Assembly: GCA_022494885.1 (NCBI GenBank)
Contig: JAGVSM010002893.1
Span: 186,001 to 250,000, forward strand
Origin: Micrasema longulum
Taxonomy: Eukaryota > Arthropoda > Insecta > Trichoptera > Brachycentridae
Direction: 5' to 3'
DNA: 64,000 bases
In this document: positions 55,401 through 57,879 of the stretch, in pieces
How the letters are laid out: every line of letters begins with the position of its first letter
Position numbering within the stretch: the stretch's first letter is position 1
Program-made: the position numbers and the translations under genes
Notes under the pieces: generated by a model
Told to the model about the DNA's origin: nothing
Database searches by the model: none
The model's input: the letters and a program-made list of their open reading frames with translations, nothing else

Positions 55401-55566
55401 AACTATGAATGGTTCGATTAATTTATTTCATTTCCTTTTTTCCAGATATTTATGCCGAGAGGACAATTTTGATCCACAGTTCGACCTAACTTACCGCGGT
55501 CCAGTGACAATGAAGGGGAAATCTGAACCGATGAATACATGGTTCTTAAAAAGAGCAATGAATTGA
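7473..55566 (+). CDS. Gycbeta100B: Soluble guanylyl cyclase beta-1 subunit (14 coding exons, 610 aa)
   Basis: The haem-bearing beta subunit of the NO receptor. With an alpha subunit (not in this window) it converts GTP to cGMP in the cytosol. Coding join: 7473-7475, 9617-9690, 10050-10150, 10538-10656, 12379-12531, 14940-15093, 24898-25085, 27036-27167, 27727-27809, 28497-28667, 32961-33198, 35527-35664, 39428-39585, 55446-55566. The total is 1833 nt, every junction is GT-AG and the frame is unbroken. Domains: H-NOX haem domain about 1-185 (His105 axial ligand; YxSxR motif at Tyr134/Ser136/Arg138; Cys78 and Cys122 conserved), H-NOBA/PAS about 205-335, coiled coil about 345-390, class III cyclase about 395-590 ([22 protein letters not shown] with Asn549 and Arg553; guanine-selecting Glu474 and Cys542). 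Length and residue numbering match animal beta-1 subunits (GUCY1B1 in mammals). Glu430 replaces a normally invariant Gly. Identity is very secure; the symbol is by orthology to the fly gene. Confidence 0.96.
7476..9616 (+). other. sGC beta-1 intron 1
   Basis: 2.1 kb of AT-rich intron. The only structure seen is a MITE-like inverted-repeat element at 8581-8959. Confidence 0.7.
8581..8959. mobile_element. MITE with terminal inverted repeats, about 380 bp
   Basis: Left end GTGGGTATACTGGCAAAAAT followed by CGTTAACTC. The right end, reverse-complemented, reads GTGGTATACTGGCAAAAAGC followed by TTTAACTC. The arms match over about 28 bp with a few changes. There is no ORF inside and the target duplication is unclear. 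Confidence 0.65.
9617..9690 (+). CDS. Gycbeta100B: sGC beta-1 exon 2 (residues 2-25, H-NOX start)
   Basis: Encodes [19 protein letters not shown] and onward, the signature N-terminus of H-NOX beta subunits. The acceptor is a long T-run ending TTTCAG at 9616. The donor is AA|GTACGT at 9691. It ends in phase 2, with AA joining the G of exon 3 to make Lys. Confidence 0.95.
9691..10049 (+). other. sGC beta-1 intron 2
   Basis: 359 nt, AT-rich, no element recognised. Confidence 0.8.
10050..10150 (+). CDS. Gycbeta100B: sGC beta-1 exon 3 (H-NOX)
   Basis: Encodes [20 protein letters not shown] and onward through [23 protein letters not shown] sequence is diagnostic for the beta-1 H-NOX domain. The acceptor is TTTCTGCAG at 10049 and the donor GTAAGTAG at 10151. 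It ends in phase 1. Confidence 0.95.
10151..10537 (+). other. sGC beta-1 intron 3
   Basis: 387 nt, AT-rich with an A-run near 10390; no element recognised. Confidence 0.8.
10538..10656 (+). CDS. Gycbeta100B: sGC beta-1 exon 4 (residues 60-99, H-NOX with Cys78)
   Basis: Encodes [20 protein letters not shown] through ATPRDFLQ. Cys78 in FFEFC corresponds to the conserved Cys78 of mammalian beta-1 near the haem propionates. The acceptor is TTTTGCAG at 10537 and the donor GTTTGCC at 10657, a weaker donor than its neighbours. It ends in phase 0. Confidence 0.95.
10657..12378 (+). other. sGC beta-1 intron 4
   Basis: 1.7 kb. It ends with a retrotransposon fragment (12014-12345) that reaches to within about 35 nt of the exon 5 acceptor. 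The remainder is AT-rich without recognisable content. Confidence 0.75.
12014..12345 (+). mobile_element. Non-LTR retrotransposon 3' fragment with GAA-rich tail
   Basis: A plus-strand frame reads [20 protein letters not shown], then [12 protein letters not shown] and ends [10 protein letters not shown] with a stop. This matches the WAGHLAR...RW...KRSVGRP..RW...AYVQQW pattern of the C-terminus of endonuclease-RT proteins abundant in insects. A GAAGAAGAAGAAG tail (12328-12342) marks the 3' end. It is 5' truncated. Confidence 0.8.
12379..12531 (+). CDS. Gycbeta100B: sGC beta-1 exon 5 (residues 100-150, haem ligand His105)
   Basis: Encodes [20 protein letters not shown] and onward, then [19 protein letters not shown]. 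His105 in NLDALH is the proximal haem ligand. Tyr134, Ser136 and Arg138 form the YxSxR haem-propionate motif, one position earlier than in mammals because a loop is one residue shorter. Both splice phases are 0. The acceptor lies about 35 nt after the 3' tail of a retrotransposon fragment. Confidence 0.97.
12532..14939 (+). other. sGC beta-1 intron 5
   Basis: 2.4 kb, AT-rich. Contains a CpG-richer patch at 12830-12930 and a SINE at 13051-13205. Nothing else is recognised. Confidence 0.7.
13051..13205 (+). repeat. tRNA-derived SINE, family A (short copy)
   Basis: GAGTGGAGATAAGTGTTTGCC, B-box-like CTGGGTTCGATACC, and the body ACCCAAAGTGCAAGACTGATC. The 3' half is missing. A related head is at 46500-46590 (-). 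Confidence 0.6.
14940..15093 (+). CDS. Gycbeta100B: sGC beta-1 exon 6 (residues 151-201, H-NOX end and linker)
   Basis: Encodes [20 protein letters not shown] and then [13 protein letters not shown], matching the end of the beta-1 H-NOX domain, followed by an acidic linker ([12 protein letters not shown]). The acceptor is TTTCCAG at 14939. The donor is G|GTAAAA at 15094, leaving one base for the next codon. Confidence 0.94.
15158..15802. mobile_element. MITE (same family as 48142-48387) carrying an inserted M1 element
   Basis: Left end CGGTAGTCAGATGGCAGAAG. The right end, reverse-complemented, is CGGTAGTTACATAGCAGAAA. The left arm and adjoining GAGAGCTGAAATAAGACT also occur at 48186-48204. 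An M1 element (15337-15630) interrupts it. It lies 64 nt into the intron after exon 6. Confidence 0.7.
15337..15630. mobile_element. M1 MITE, best-preserved copy (294 bp)
   Basis: The outermost 23 bp are inverted: left ATTAACAAATTACAACAGGG, right (reverse complement) ATTAACAAATTATAACAGGG. Characteristic internal blocks are AAAGTGGCCACTTAAACCAG and CAGGTCATAAGCCCTGTGAA. Other copies or parts: 5045-5200, 16840-16996, 25692-26650, 31205-31320, 44170-44275, 62015-62665. There is no coding capacity. Confidence 0.75.
15835..16500 (-). mobile_element. Non-LTR retrotransposon with RT palm motif, internally deleted
   Basis: The minus strand reads [19 protein letters not shown], then [16 protein letters not shown], a stop, and INDIGKHLK. 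This is reverse-transcriptase palm sequence with the GVPQGSVLGP motif. The FADD motif region is frameshifted. After a deletion it continues to the same C-terminus (FKRALNK) and 3' tail (TTAATAAATAAATAA) as the copy at 40365-40910. Confidence 0.85.
16840..16996. mobile_element. M1 element copy
   Basis: Inverted ends TTTTTTGAGAAGGGAA (16870-16885) and TTCCCTTCTCAAAAAA (16975-16990), around the M1 blocks GCAGTCTAGGCATTAACAGG and AAGTGGCCACTTTACA. Confidence 0.65.
17010..17470 (+). mobile_element. Non-LTR retrotransposon 3' fragment (AGT-repeat tail)
   Basis: Plus-strand [20 protein letters not shown] then [15 protein letters not shown] follows the GKRGRPKKRW.D...N pattern seen at the C-terminus of many insect RT proteins. 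A tail of AGT repeats is at 17440-17461. The 59590-59900 fragment is the same family (NGNVGLRRPIKTWYDQFNQN, LKSGH). Confidence 0.7.
18445..19310 (+). repeat. tRNA-derived SINE, family A, split by a LINE insertion
   Basis: The left half is 18445-18581 (GTCAGCGCG, GGGTTTGATTCCC B box, ATATTTCATACTCCC). The right half is 19171-19310 (TGACTGGTACCTAAAGCGTT, ACGCTGCGACT, CTATGCACCATTAGGTGCGG). The two join without loss when the element at 18582-19170 is removed; the uninterrupted copy at 52720-52980 shows the original order. Confidence 0.85.
18582..19170 (+). mobile_element. 5'-truncated non-LTR retrotransposon inserted in a SINE
   Basis: Two frames: [37 protein letters not shown] and [12 protein letters not shown] (18590-18780), then [20 protein letters not shown] and [14 protein letters not shown] (18860-19020). 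This is the C-terminal third of a jockey-like RT protein, broken by a stop and frameshift at about 18785. A (TGAAT)n-like tail runs at 19134-19157. It is flanked by TGACT at 18577-18581 and 19171-19175. Confidence 0.88.
21060..21170 (+). mobile_element. Non-LTR retrotransposon extreme 3' end
   Basis: TTTAGTCCCATCAGAGTTGG through ATGTACAATAAACTTATGTATGTAAATAAATAA, nearly the same as the end of the element at 57880-58590. Confidence 0.55.
21360..21840 (-). mobile_element. Non-LTR retrotransposon 3' end, copy 1
   Basis: Shares almost 500 bp at high identity with 25775-26260 (for example ATCCAGTTAAAGTTTTTC, AGAGAACATGTTACACAGTA, TTTTCATAATATAGTTGACC). The tail is a (TTTTTTA)n run at 21360-21412. 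5' truncation is at about 21840, where similarity stops. Confidence 0.75.
22690..22970. repeat. Retroelement-like tail with GT-rich low-complexity run
   Basis: TTATTTTTATTTGGGATTTTTACAGCTATTACA is followed by a GT-rich stretch (22830-22950). The same arrangement recurs at 34890-35045 (ATTCGGGATCTTTACAGCTATTTCACA), so it is probably part of one repeat family. Confidence 0.45.
23305..23915. mobile_element. hAT-like element ends with multiple TATCCGG motifs
   Basis: Clusters of TATCCGG/CCGGATA occur at 23303-23400 and 23830-23905 around about 430 bp of AT-rich DNA. The right edge, reverse-complemented, begins CAGTGATGAAACGGATAGTG, which resembles a hAT terminus with subterminal repeats. The matching left terminus is not intact and no transposase is seen. 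Confidence 0.5.
24540..24785 (+). repeat. tRNA-derived SINE, family A
   Basis: GATGGCGCGTTTGCCTACCA, B-box-like ATGTTCGATTCC, body AGTGATCACCTTACCTTACA and AATACGCTGCGAG, end GTACCACTGAG. It ends 110 nt before exon 7. Confidence 0.65.
24898..25085 (+). CDS. Gycbeta100B: sGC beta-1 exon 7 (residues 202-264, H-NOBA start)
   Basis: Encodes [20 protein letters not shown], then [20 protein letters not shown], the start of the H-NOBA/PAS-like domain. Two AGs overlap at the acceptor (24894-24897). Only the second, TTAGAG|AT, keeps the frame with the G left by exon 6; the first would give a stop. The donor is TCT|GTAAGA at 25086. Confidence 0.93.
25692..26650. mobile_element. M1 MITE interrupted by a LINE
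   Basis: The left arm, 25692-25774, is ATTAACAAATTACAATTGGG then ACATTTTAGAGAAAAGAATATGG. The right arm, 26540-26650, has AAAGTGGCCACTTAAACCAG and ends TTCTCCATCCC. The reverse complement of the right arm matches the left arm over some 60 bp, so they are two ends of one element pushed apart by the LINE at 25775-26500. Confidence 0.7.
25775..26500 (-). mobile_element. Non-LTR retrotransposon 3' end, copy 2, with RT C-terminus
   Basis: The minus-strand frame at 26450-26235 reads [20 protein letters not shown], then [28 protein letters not shown] is a standard non-LTR RT C-terminal block. 3' sequence is shared with 21360-21840. Confidence 0.8.
27036..27167 (+). CDS. Gycbeta100B: sGC beta-1 exon 8 (residues 265-308, H-NOBA)
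   Basis: Encodes [20 protein letters not shown], then [20 protein letters not shown]. VRPHxxxxFxxILxHINTVFVL is typical of sGC beta-1. Both ends are phase 0; the donor is GTAAGT at 27168. Confidence 0.95.
27168..27726 (+). other. sGC beta-1 intron 8
   Basis: 559 nt. Its 3' part is a family C SINE (27470-27662, minus); the rest is AT-rich. Confidence 0.75.
27470..27662 (-). repeat. tRNA-like SINE, family C
   Basis: The reverse complement reads AATCGGGTTGTGGTCCTGTGG, GACTCACGGAATAAAGGTCC, a B-box-like CTGGTTTCACTC and TCTAATAGTGAGTTATTTACA. It aligns along its length with 42830-43022 (+). A fragment (CAACGAGTTGTAAATAACTCAC) is at 59530. It ends 64 nt before exon 9. Confidence 0.6.
27727..27809 (+). 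CDS. Gycbeta100B: sGC beta-1 exon 9 (residues 309-335, H-NOBA end)
   Basis: Encodes [20 protein letters not shown] then MNLDDLT, the strongly conserved end of the H-NOBA domain. The acceptor is TTTTTTAG at 27726. The donor is AG|GTAAAC at 27810, phase 2. Confidence 0.95.
27810..28496 (+). other. sGC beta-1 intron 9
   Basis: 687 nt. 28165-28340 is markedly GC-richer (GACGGGTCCCCGGGAATAG and onward) and shares a block with 62690-62735. There is no ORF. Confidence 0.7.
28497..28667 (+). CDS. Gycbeta100B: sGC beta-1 exon 10 (residues 336-392, signalling helix/coiled coil)
   Basis: Encodes [20 protein letters not shown], then the helical [20 protein letters not shown] and [10 protein letters not shown]. 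This is the parallel coiled coil that couples the sensor to the cyclase domain and dimerises with the alpha subunit. The acceptor is ATCTAG at 28496. The donor is AG|GTAGAA at 28668, phase 2. Confidence 0.95.
29158..29960 (-). mobile_element. P-like non-autonomous DNA transposon, copy 1 (803 bp)
   Basis: Bounded by an exact 8-bp duplication GTTTTGTC (29150-29157 and 29961-29968). Inverted ends begin CATAAAATTAAGAATAGTCC and, reverse-complemented, CATCTAATTAAGAATAGTCC, both then AGAA. CAT-initial TIRs with an 8-bp TSD fit the P superfamily. On the minus strand from 29824, [12 protein letters not shown] and later ITFHV then a stop is a decayed THAP-type start. It also has paired subterminal repeats (CTACTC...GAGTAG). 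Confidence 0.85.
30051..30140 (+). repeat. tRNA-like SINE head, family B
   Basis: GCATCCGTGGTGTAGTAGTT (A-box region) and TTCCGGGTCCCATTTCCGGT (degenerate B box); same family as 4066-4233 and 33769-33931. Confidence 0.5.
30370..30780. other. GC-raised intronic block, origin unknown
   Basis: Noticeably richer in G+C and CpG than its surroundings, with a 93-codon open frame (30380-30661) lacking a convincing start, domain or codon pattern. It may be part of an unrecognised element. Confidence 0.3.
31205..31320. mobile_element. M1 element, partial copy
   Basis: TTAACATATTACAACATAGA, then GGAGAACATTTTAAAGAAG, GTCTAGGCATCTAGGGGCTT and GACCTGTCATTGGCTGGTTT: one arm plus the centre of M1. Confidence 0.65.
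32345..32650 (+). mobile_element. Probable RT C-terminal remnant
   Basis: The frame contains [17 protein letters not shown] and [16 protein letters not shown], resembling the C..DIL..I.INVP...R...LF....RTN.G pattern of non-LTR RT C-termini. No tail was identified. Confidence 0.4.
32961..33198 (+). CDS. Gycbeta100B: sGC beta-1 exon 11 (residues 393-472, cyclase domain start)
   Basis: Encodes [20 protein letters not shown], then [20 protein letters not shown] and the [16 protein letters not shown] segment. This is the start of the class III nucleotide cyclase fold. FSGVVEF carries Glu430 (codon GAA) where beta-1 subunits normally have Gly (FSGIVGF). The acceptor is TTTTTCCAG at 32960 and the donor GTAAAA at 33199, phase 0. 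Confidence 0.96.
33769..33931 (-). repeat. tRNA-derived SINE, family B
   Basis: The reverse complement has GAGCCTCCGTAGTGTAGTGA, a B box TGGGATCGATTCCC and the CTGTCGTGGTGAA end shared with 4066-4233. Confidence 0.6.
35045..35281 (+). mobile_element. Non-LTR retrotransposon C-terminal fragment (GAA tail)
   Basis: Plus-strand [19 protein letters not shown] then [10 protein letters not shown], a highly characteristic RT C-terminal block (LGHIMR..KY.LLQLI..GKI.GKRGVGRR). A shifted frame then resembles DWTG and an [14 protein letters not shown] ending. It closes with GAAAGAAGAAGAAG at 35265-35281. Confidence 0.8.
35527..35664 (+). CDS. Gycbeta100B: sGC beta-1 exon 12 (residues 473-518, cyclase core)
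   Basis: Encodes [20 protein letters not shown], then [21 protein letters not shown]. Glu474 in VETVGDKY is the guanine-recognising residue. Both phases are 0; the donor is GTAAGT at 35665. Confidence 0.96.
35898..36700 (-). mobile_element. Non-LTR retrotransposon 3' end with RT C-terminus
   Basis: The minus-strand frame 36592-36149 reads [20 protein letters not shown], then YTITSWG, and [17 protein letters not shown]: the RT thumb/C-terminal pattern (YVP..TLR.IY.AL..S...YGI..WG). A T-rich run at 35905-35922 is the A tail. A stem-loop is at 35954-35988. Confidence 0.78.
37100..37640 (+). mobile_element. Possible degenerate RT palm fragment
   Basis: [20 protein letters not shown] (37180-37245) could be an eroded GVPQGSILGPLLFTLYINDL. 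The following frame has [11 protein letters not shown]. Weak evidence. Confidence 0.3.
38830..39385 (-). mobile_element. Non-LTR retrotransposon RT fragment
   Basis: Minus-strand [20 protein letters not shown] then [10 protein letters not shown] (39380-39192) and, further down, [20 protein letters not shown] and YNLL. This is an RT C-terminus with frameshifts. It ends 40 nt before exon 13. Confidence 0.7.
39428..39585 (+). CDS. Gycbeta100B: sGC beta-1 exon 13 (residues 519-570, cyclase active site)
   Basis: Encodes [20 protein letters not shown], then [20 protein letters not shown]. Cys542 (guanine pocket), Asn549 and Arg553 (transition-state residues supplied by beta-1) are all present. The acceptor is TGTTTTCAG at 39427. 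The donor is AG|GTATGT at 39586, and a P-like transposon begins only 11 nt into the intron. Confidence 0.96.
39597..40949 (-). mobile_element. P-like DNA transposon, copy 2, with nested LINE
   Basis: Exact 8-bp duplication TGTGGTTC at 39589-39596 and 40950-40957. Ends are CATAGAATTTAGAAAAGTCC and, reverse-complemented, CATAAAATTAAGAATAGTCC. Interior sequence parallels copy 1 in the same order (TGCCCTACTTTTGCCGCGCG, GATGTGATTGCATCGTG, AACTAATGGGTCAAAACGTA). Without the LINE at 40365-40910 it would be about 800 bp. The THAP-type frame is further decayed (its ATG is now ATA). Confidence 0.87.
40365..40910 (+). mobile_element. 5'-truncated non-LTR retrotransposon inside the P-like element
   Basis: Two overlapping frames: [20 protein letters not shown] and [20 protein letters not shown], then [37 protein letters not shown] and RFKRALNK with a stop. 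This is an RT C-terminus with one frameshift. It ends TTAATAAATAAATAAATAA and is flanked by ATGTG at 40360-40364 and 40911-40915. Same family as 15835-16500. Confidence 0.88.
41021..41048. repeat. Short perfect palindrome in intron 13
   Basis: ATATTATGATGT and ACATCATAATAT separated by AATA form a 12-bp perfect stem. Near it, at 41132-41185, ATTATCATTATAAC is repeated about three times in tandem. Confidence 0.6.
41439..42179 (-). mobile_element. P-like DNA transposon, copy 3, with THAP-type ORF
   Basis: The right end, reverse-complemented, is CATAGAATTCGAAAAGTCCC. The left end CACTGAATCCAAAAGTCCGC is more diverged and no 8-bp duplication is visible. The minus-strand ORF at 41905-41723 starts [20 protein letters not shown] then RVTFHG, the Cys-x-x-Cys start of a THAP DNA-binding domain. 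The frame degenerates after about 35 residues. An unrelated insert lies at about 42000-42095. Confidence 0.72.
42290..42480 (-). repeat. Retroelement 3' tail fragment
   Basis: (ATTT)n at 42297-42312, then a block with CACTGGCCCACAGGCACGTT. The same layout, with CACTGGAGTGTCCCGTGCCG, is at 38035-38130, and with CACGGGGTTACCCGTGCCGA at 52620-52665. Confidence 0.4.
42830..43022 (+). repeat. tRNA-derived SINE, family C
   Basis: AATCGGGTTTTGGTCCCGTG, GACTCACGAATC, B box AGGTTCGAACCCC, then TTCTAATGGTGAGTTATTTT and a 3' end CATAAAAACGCTAATATTTA. It aligns with the minus copy at 27470-27662. Confidence 0.65.
44170..44275. mobile_element. M1-like element, diverged
   Basis: GGAATATGGATTTTCTGTAA and AATGCCTAGACTTCCATATT, then CCCTTTCAAAGGCGTTATCC: the M1 right-arm order. 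It lies immediately downstream of the ASB-like gene. Confidence 0.45.
44304..44309 (-). promoter_or_regulatory. Poly(A) signal of the ASB-like gene
   Basis: AATAAA on the minus strand begins 8 nt after the TAA stop of the ASB-like gene, which would imply a very short 3' UTR. An inverted-repeat element lies just beyond (44170-44275). Confidence 0.4.
44317..44981 (-). CDS. ASB-like gene, last coding exon with SOCS box
   Basis: Encodes 220 residues from [20 protein letters not shown] to the C-terminus [10 protein letters not shown] and TAA. It includes the ankyrin-like segment and the SOCS box. Upstream in-frame codons (MYKNTFTKF...) are intronic: the TTCGTTTTAG acceptor and the phase match to the previous exon place the true boundary at 44981. 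Confidence 0.85.
44317..46054 (-). CDS. Ankyrin-repeat/SOCS-box (ASB-like) protein, 3' two coding exons
   Basis: Coding exons 46054-45815 and 44981-44317 on the minus strand join across an 833-nt intron (CTTG|GTAAGC to TTTTAG|GG) without breaking frame, giving about 300 residues. Near the middle, [16 protein letters not shown] resembles an ankyrin helix pair. The last 45 residues are a SOCS box: BC-box [14 protein letters not shown] for Elongin C binding and a Cul5-type [11 protein letters not shown]. This predicts the substrate-receptor subunit of a Cullin-5 RING ubiquitin ligase. The N-terminus lies further upstream because 46054 is a splice acceptor (AATTACAG), not a start. The architecture recalls vertebrate ASB17, but orthology was not tested. 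The gene lies on the opposite strand inside intron 13 of the cyclase gene. Confidence 0.85.
45815..46054 (-). CDS. ASB-like gene, internal coding exon
   Basis: Open across all 240 nt: [20 protein letters not shown], then a helical stretch ending [18 protein letters not shown]. The acceptor is TTTTAATTACAG at 46055 and the donor GTAAGC at 45814. Higher GC than the flanks supports coding. It enters with two bases of a split codon, so an upstream exon ending in phase 1 is required. Confidence 0.8.
46500..46590 (-). repeat. tRNA-like SINE head
   Basis: The reverse complement carries ACCTAGTTGTGTAGTGTTTGG and a B box CTGGGTTCGATTTC, as in family A heads. The body is absent. It lies in the first large intron of the ASB-like gene. 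Confidence 0.5.
46785..47760 (-). mobile_element. Non-LTR retrotransposon RT C-terminus and tail
   Basis: Minus strand: [20 protein letters not shown], then [20 protein letters not shown] (47700-47540), and further IRLYN-like [27 protein letters not shown] is a signature of insect jockey-like RT C-termini. The ATTTTATTTTATTT run at 46786-46804 is its tail. The frame is broken. Confidence 0.78.
48142..48387. mobile_element. MITE with perfect 25-bp inverted repeats (246 bp)
   Basis: Left arm 48142-48166 and right arm 48363-48387 are exact reverse complements (GTCAGATGGCAGAAGGGACC plus ATCTG). Each arm is itself partly palindromic (CAGATGG...CCATCTG). Perfect arms imply recent insertion or conversion. 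There is no ORF. A diverged relative is at 15158-15802. Confidence 0.85.
49792..50485. mobile_element. piggyBac-like MITE (694 bp, TTAA-flanked)
   Basis: TTAA at 49788-49791 and 50486-50489. Inverted ends are GGAGACCAGAAAGGTT and, from the other side, GAGGACCAGAAAAGTT (three differences). TTAA duplication is the hallmark of piggyBac transposition. The ORFs inside (such as 49833-50177) have no recognisable transposase sequence, so it is non-autonomous. Confidence 0.75.
51170..51600 (+). mobile_element. Possible CR1/L2-like RT C-terminal remnant
   Basis: Plus-strand [14 protein letters not shown] then [13 protein letters not shown] and a second frame with PIHYYRCYC. The usual RLWNSLP..I...S...FK..LKKH layout can be traced, with decay. 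Pyrimidine-rich. Confidence 0.35.
52323..52400 (-). CDS. Candidate upstream coding exon of the ASB-like gene
   Basis: A 78-nt segment reading TG, then [20 protein letters not shown] and MRRFR, then one base G before a GTATAT donor. It is preceded on the minus strand by a pyrimidine-rich acceptor ending TGTGTTAG. The terminal G plus AA from the exon at 46054 makes Glu, so the phase fits exactly. The initial TG would complete a Met codon if the preceding exon ended in A. GC content is above the surroundings. This is inference; it needs transcript support. Confidence 0.4.
52720..52980 (+). repeat. tRNA-derived SINE, family A (uninterrupted copy)
   Basis: GTAATGGTCAGCGCGTTTGC, GAATTGATTCCCGACATGG, CAAAATATTTCATACTCCCT, GGACTGGTAACTGAAGC, ACTGCGATTGGTGTACTAAT, ATGCACCATTAGGTGCGG. 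Best uninterrupted reference for the family in this window. Confidence 0.75.
53008..53118. repeat. Minisatellite, about five units of 20-25 bp
   Basis: The unit AATATGTACCTGAACAATTT is repeated with small changes (CTAAACA, CTGAAGA, AAAAGTACC) between 53008 and 53118. Confidence 0.85.
53236..53478 (+). repeat. tRNA-derived SINE, family A
   Basis: GTAGTTGGCGCGTTTGCCCA head (as in the 4636 subfamily), B-box-like TGCGTTCAATTTC, CTGGACTGGCACTTGAAGCG body, and CATATGCACCACTAGGTGCG end. It lies 255 bp from another copy. Confidence 0.7.
55446..55566 (+). CDS. Gycbeta100B: sGC beta-1 exon 14 (residues 571-610 and stop)
   Basis: Encodes [20 protein letters not shown], then [20 protein letters not shown] and TGA. 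RGPVxMKGKxxPMxxWFL is the conserved beta-1 C-terminus. The acceptor TTTTTCCAG at 55445 follows 15.86 kb of intron. A variant ATTAAA lies at 55804 and a full AATAAA at 57086, so the 3' UTR end is uncertain. Confidence 0.96.
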
Positions 55567-56102
55567 AGAATTTTATGATAACATAATTATTATGTTTTTT
55601 TTTTTGTTTTTTGTGGTTTTTTTTATAGCGTGGTAGTGTGGTAGAATATGTGATAGAAAATAATTTTACAGACTTTATTTAAATCATCTTATTTATTTTT
55701 GCATCTCTTTGATCGAGACATACATTTATGCCTAAACACATATACCCTCTTTTAAAACAATCTTAAGTTAAGATGTAATTGAAACACATTTTACATAAGT
55801 CCCATTAAATTATTATAGATAAATAGTAATATAGGTAACCCTCCTATCATACGTCTCCAATCACACAGTTTCGCTCAGGAACTATTAAAGTTTTGCGGAA
55901 ACCTTCCTACAACGCGGCTTCTCTCAACACTGTAGTGTATATTGTCACCGTTTGAGCCAAAGTCACGAACCTTAAAAATACAATTTTGAAAAATCACAAT
56001 TCGAAAGTTTGGAAAACTGAAAAATCTGATTTTTGTGTTTTCAAGGTTTAATGTATTTTATTTGTGTCATCTTGTTTTCTTTATTTGTAAAAAAACGGAC
56101 AC

Positions 56103-56535
56103 AATTGAACGTAGTTATGCAGAAAGCAGCTAGCTATAGAAAAGTGAAACTGAGATAATAGCACTTTTGTAAAAAGAGTGTATATACAAATCTACACAAC
56201 AGTTAGAATATTTTTGACTTTAACAAATGATAAACAATGAAAACATTGGTTTTATTCATTTGAAAAACAAGAATAAAATTATGTACTTGACCAGTTTTAA
56301 TGATTTTGAAATAACCGTAAGATTTTTCTAGTGCTGTGGGTGTTTTCTGCAAATAGAAAAATTCCATTTTTGTAAACGACACCATTTTCAGAAGGTGGTT
56401 AAATACATTTTTGTGTGAAAGCGGTCTGGCTGTATTTGGCAGAACATAGAATTGACCTTACTGCACCCGATAAGATCAATATCTCATTTTTTCAAAATTG
56501 TGGACTGGCTGCTTTCTGCATAACTGCGTTCAATT
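56103..56535. mobile_element. MITE with inverted repeats (433 bp)
   Basis: Left AATTGAACGTAGTTATGCAG, right (reverse complement) AATTGAACGCAGTTATGCAG, both continuing AAAGCAGC. There is one mismatch in the first 28 bp. It lies 540 bp after the cyclase stop and may be within its 3' UTR. It also supplies an AATAAA at 56272. Confidence 0.75.
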
Positions 56536-57879
56536 TATAAAGTACAAACATTCCAATACATTCTATAACAAAAGTAAATTGTTAAAAACCTTTTTTTATT
56601 GTTAACAAATATGTTTTTAGTGCCGCATTTCGGAATATGGAAATCTTGACGAATTATAAAATATGATGTTTGAGTTCCATTGTGCACTCCGTATGCATTT
56701 ATATTGAACTTTGTAACTATGACAGACTGTCACAGTGTACTTGGTACATTTAAAACTCTATTAATGTCATACTTAACTGAAAAAATAGTTTTATTTTACG
56801 TATGGCACCCTTAACGGGATTTACGAAGTATCCACGCGACAAAATTATTATTTTACGTAATTTAATCAAGTTTCTTTTTAATAATTTATCGTCACGTGTA
56901 GTCAGTTTTCAACAAAAGCACGTTATTTTTGTAATTAACAAGATTGTGTTGGTATTGAAACAAAAACAATAGTGAAAAGAGGGGGCTATTTGAAACAGTG
57001 GCCCGCCCCCAAATGTCATCTAATAATTGTTACGATTTTTTTTAATGATTTTATTATTTTGTCCGAAATTTTGGTATTGTCCCTAAATAAAAAAAATGAA
57101 AACTTGATCAGCTTTAAATAAGCTTAATCAGCCTTTATAAGCTTGTATCGGGACGGGAAACCCCAGTGAGTTTATCATCTAAAAAAAATAATGAATAAAT
57201 AAATTGTATTTGCCTTTGTAATGTTAGCGTAGTGCAGATGGTCATCTGAAAAAAAAATATTATCAAACAAAATACAAAAAAGGCATTTAAAAAACATAAT
57301 CATAATCATTGCGTCTCATTTAAAAATACAAAACTGATCTAAATGTACAATGCTCTTTTGAACGGCTTGCTAAGCGCGATACAAAATCTTGAAATAAAGA
57401 TTCAGATTAAGGATATTGCTTCACAAGGCCATTTCAGGAAAAGAATTTCAATTTTTATTTGCATAGATAGATGAAGAAAATTTTTGTAGCTAGTGAAAAT
57501 AATTTATTACCTTTTATGTTATTTTTTAATTTTTACTCTAGTATTACGGTGAAATAAAACACAAACGAAATTTATTTGGAGCTGATACAAGCCTTCGATT
57601 TTTTTATTTAAGTCACAGTATCAAACTCTTGGAAAATGACAACAAAATGAAAAAAAAATGCAATAATAAATCAGTAACATTTGAAAACGGGCTATTACAT
57701 CAAATTAATTCCAAAAAGCTTACTATATCCAATTTTTTTTTTAATTTCGTCTCTACCAAACATCCTGTATTATATTTTTTAACATTTTTACATAGAATTT
57801 AAGTATCTTTTTAAAAAGTTTTTCTTTAATATAATTATATGATTATTATCTCTATTGTCTCTACATTATGGATATTGAC

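Larger units (their letters stand above)
39586..55445 (+). other. sGC beta-1 intron 13 (15.9 kb) hosting a minus-strand gene
   Basis: Contains two P-like elements, the ASB-like gene, LINE and SINE fragments, two clear MITEs and a minisatellite. 43030-44160, 48400-49790, 50490-51160, 51610-52320, 53480-54500 and 54810-55440 hold no gene or element that I can support. Confidence 0.7.
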
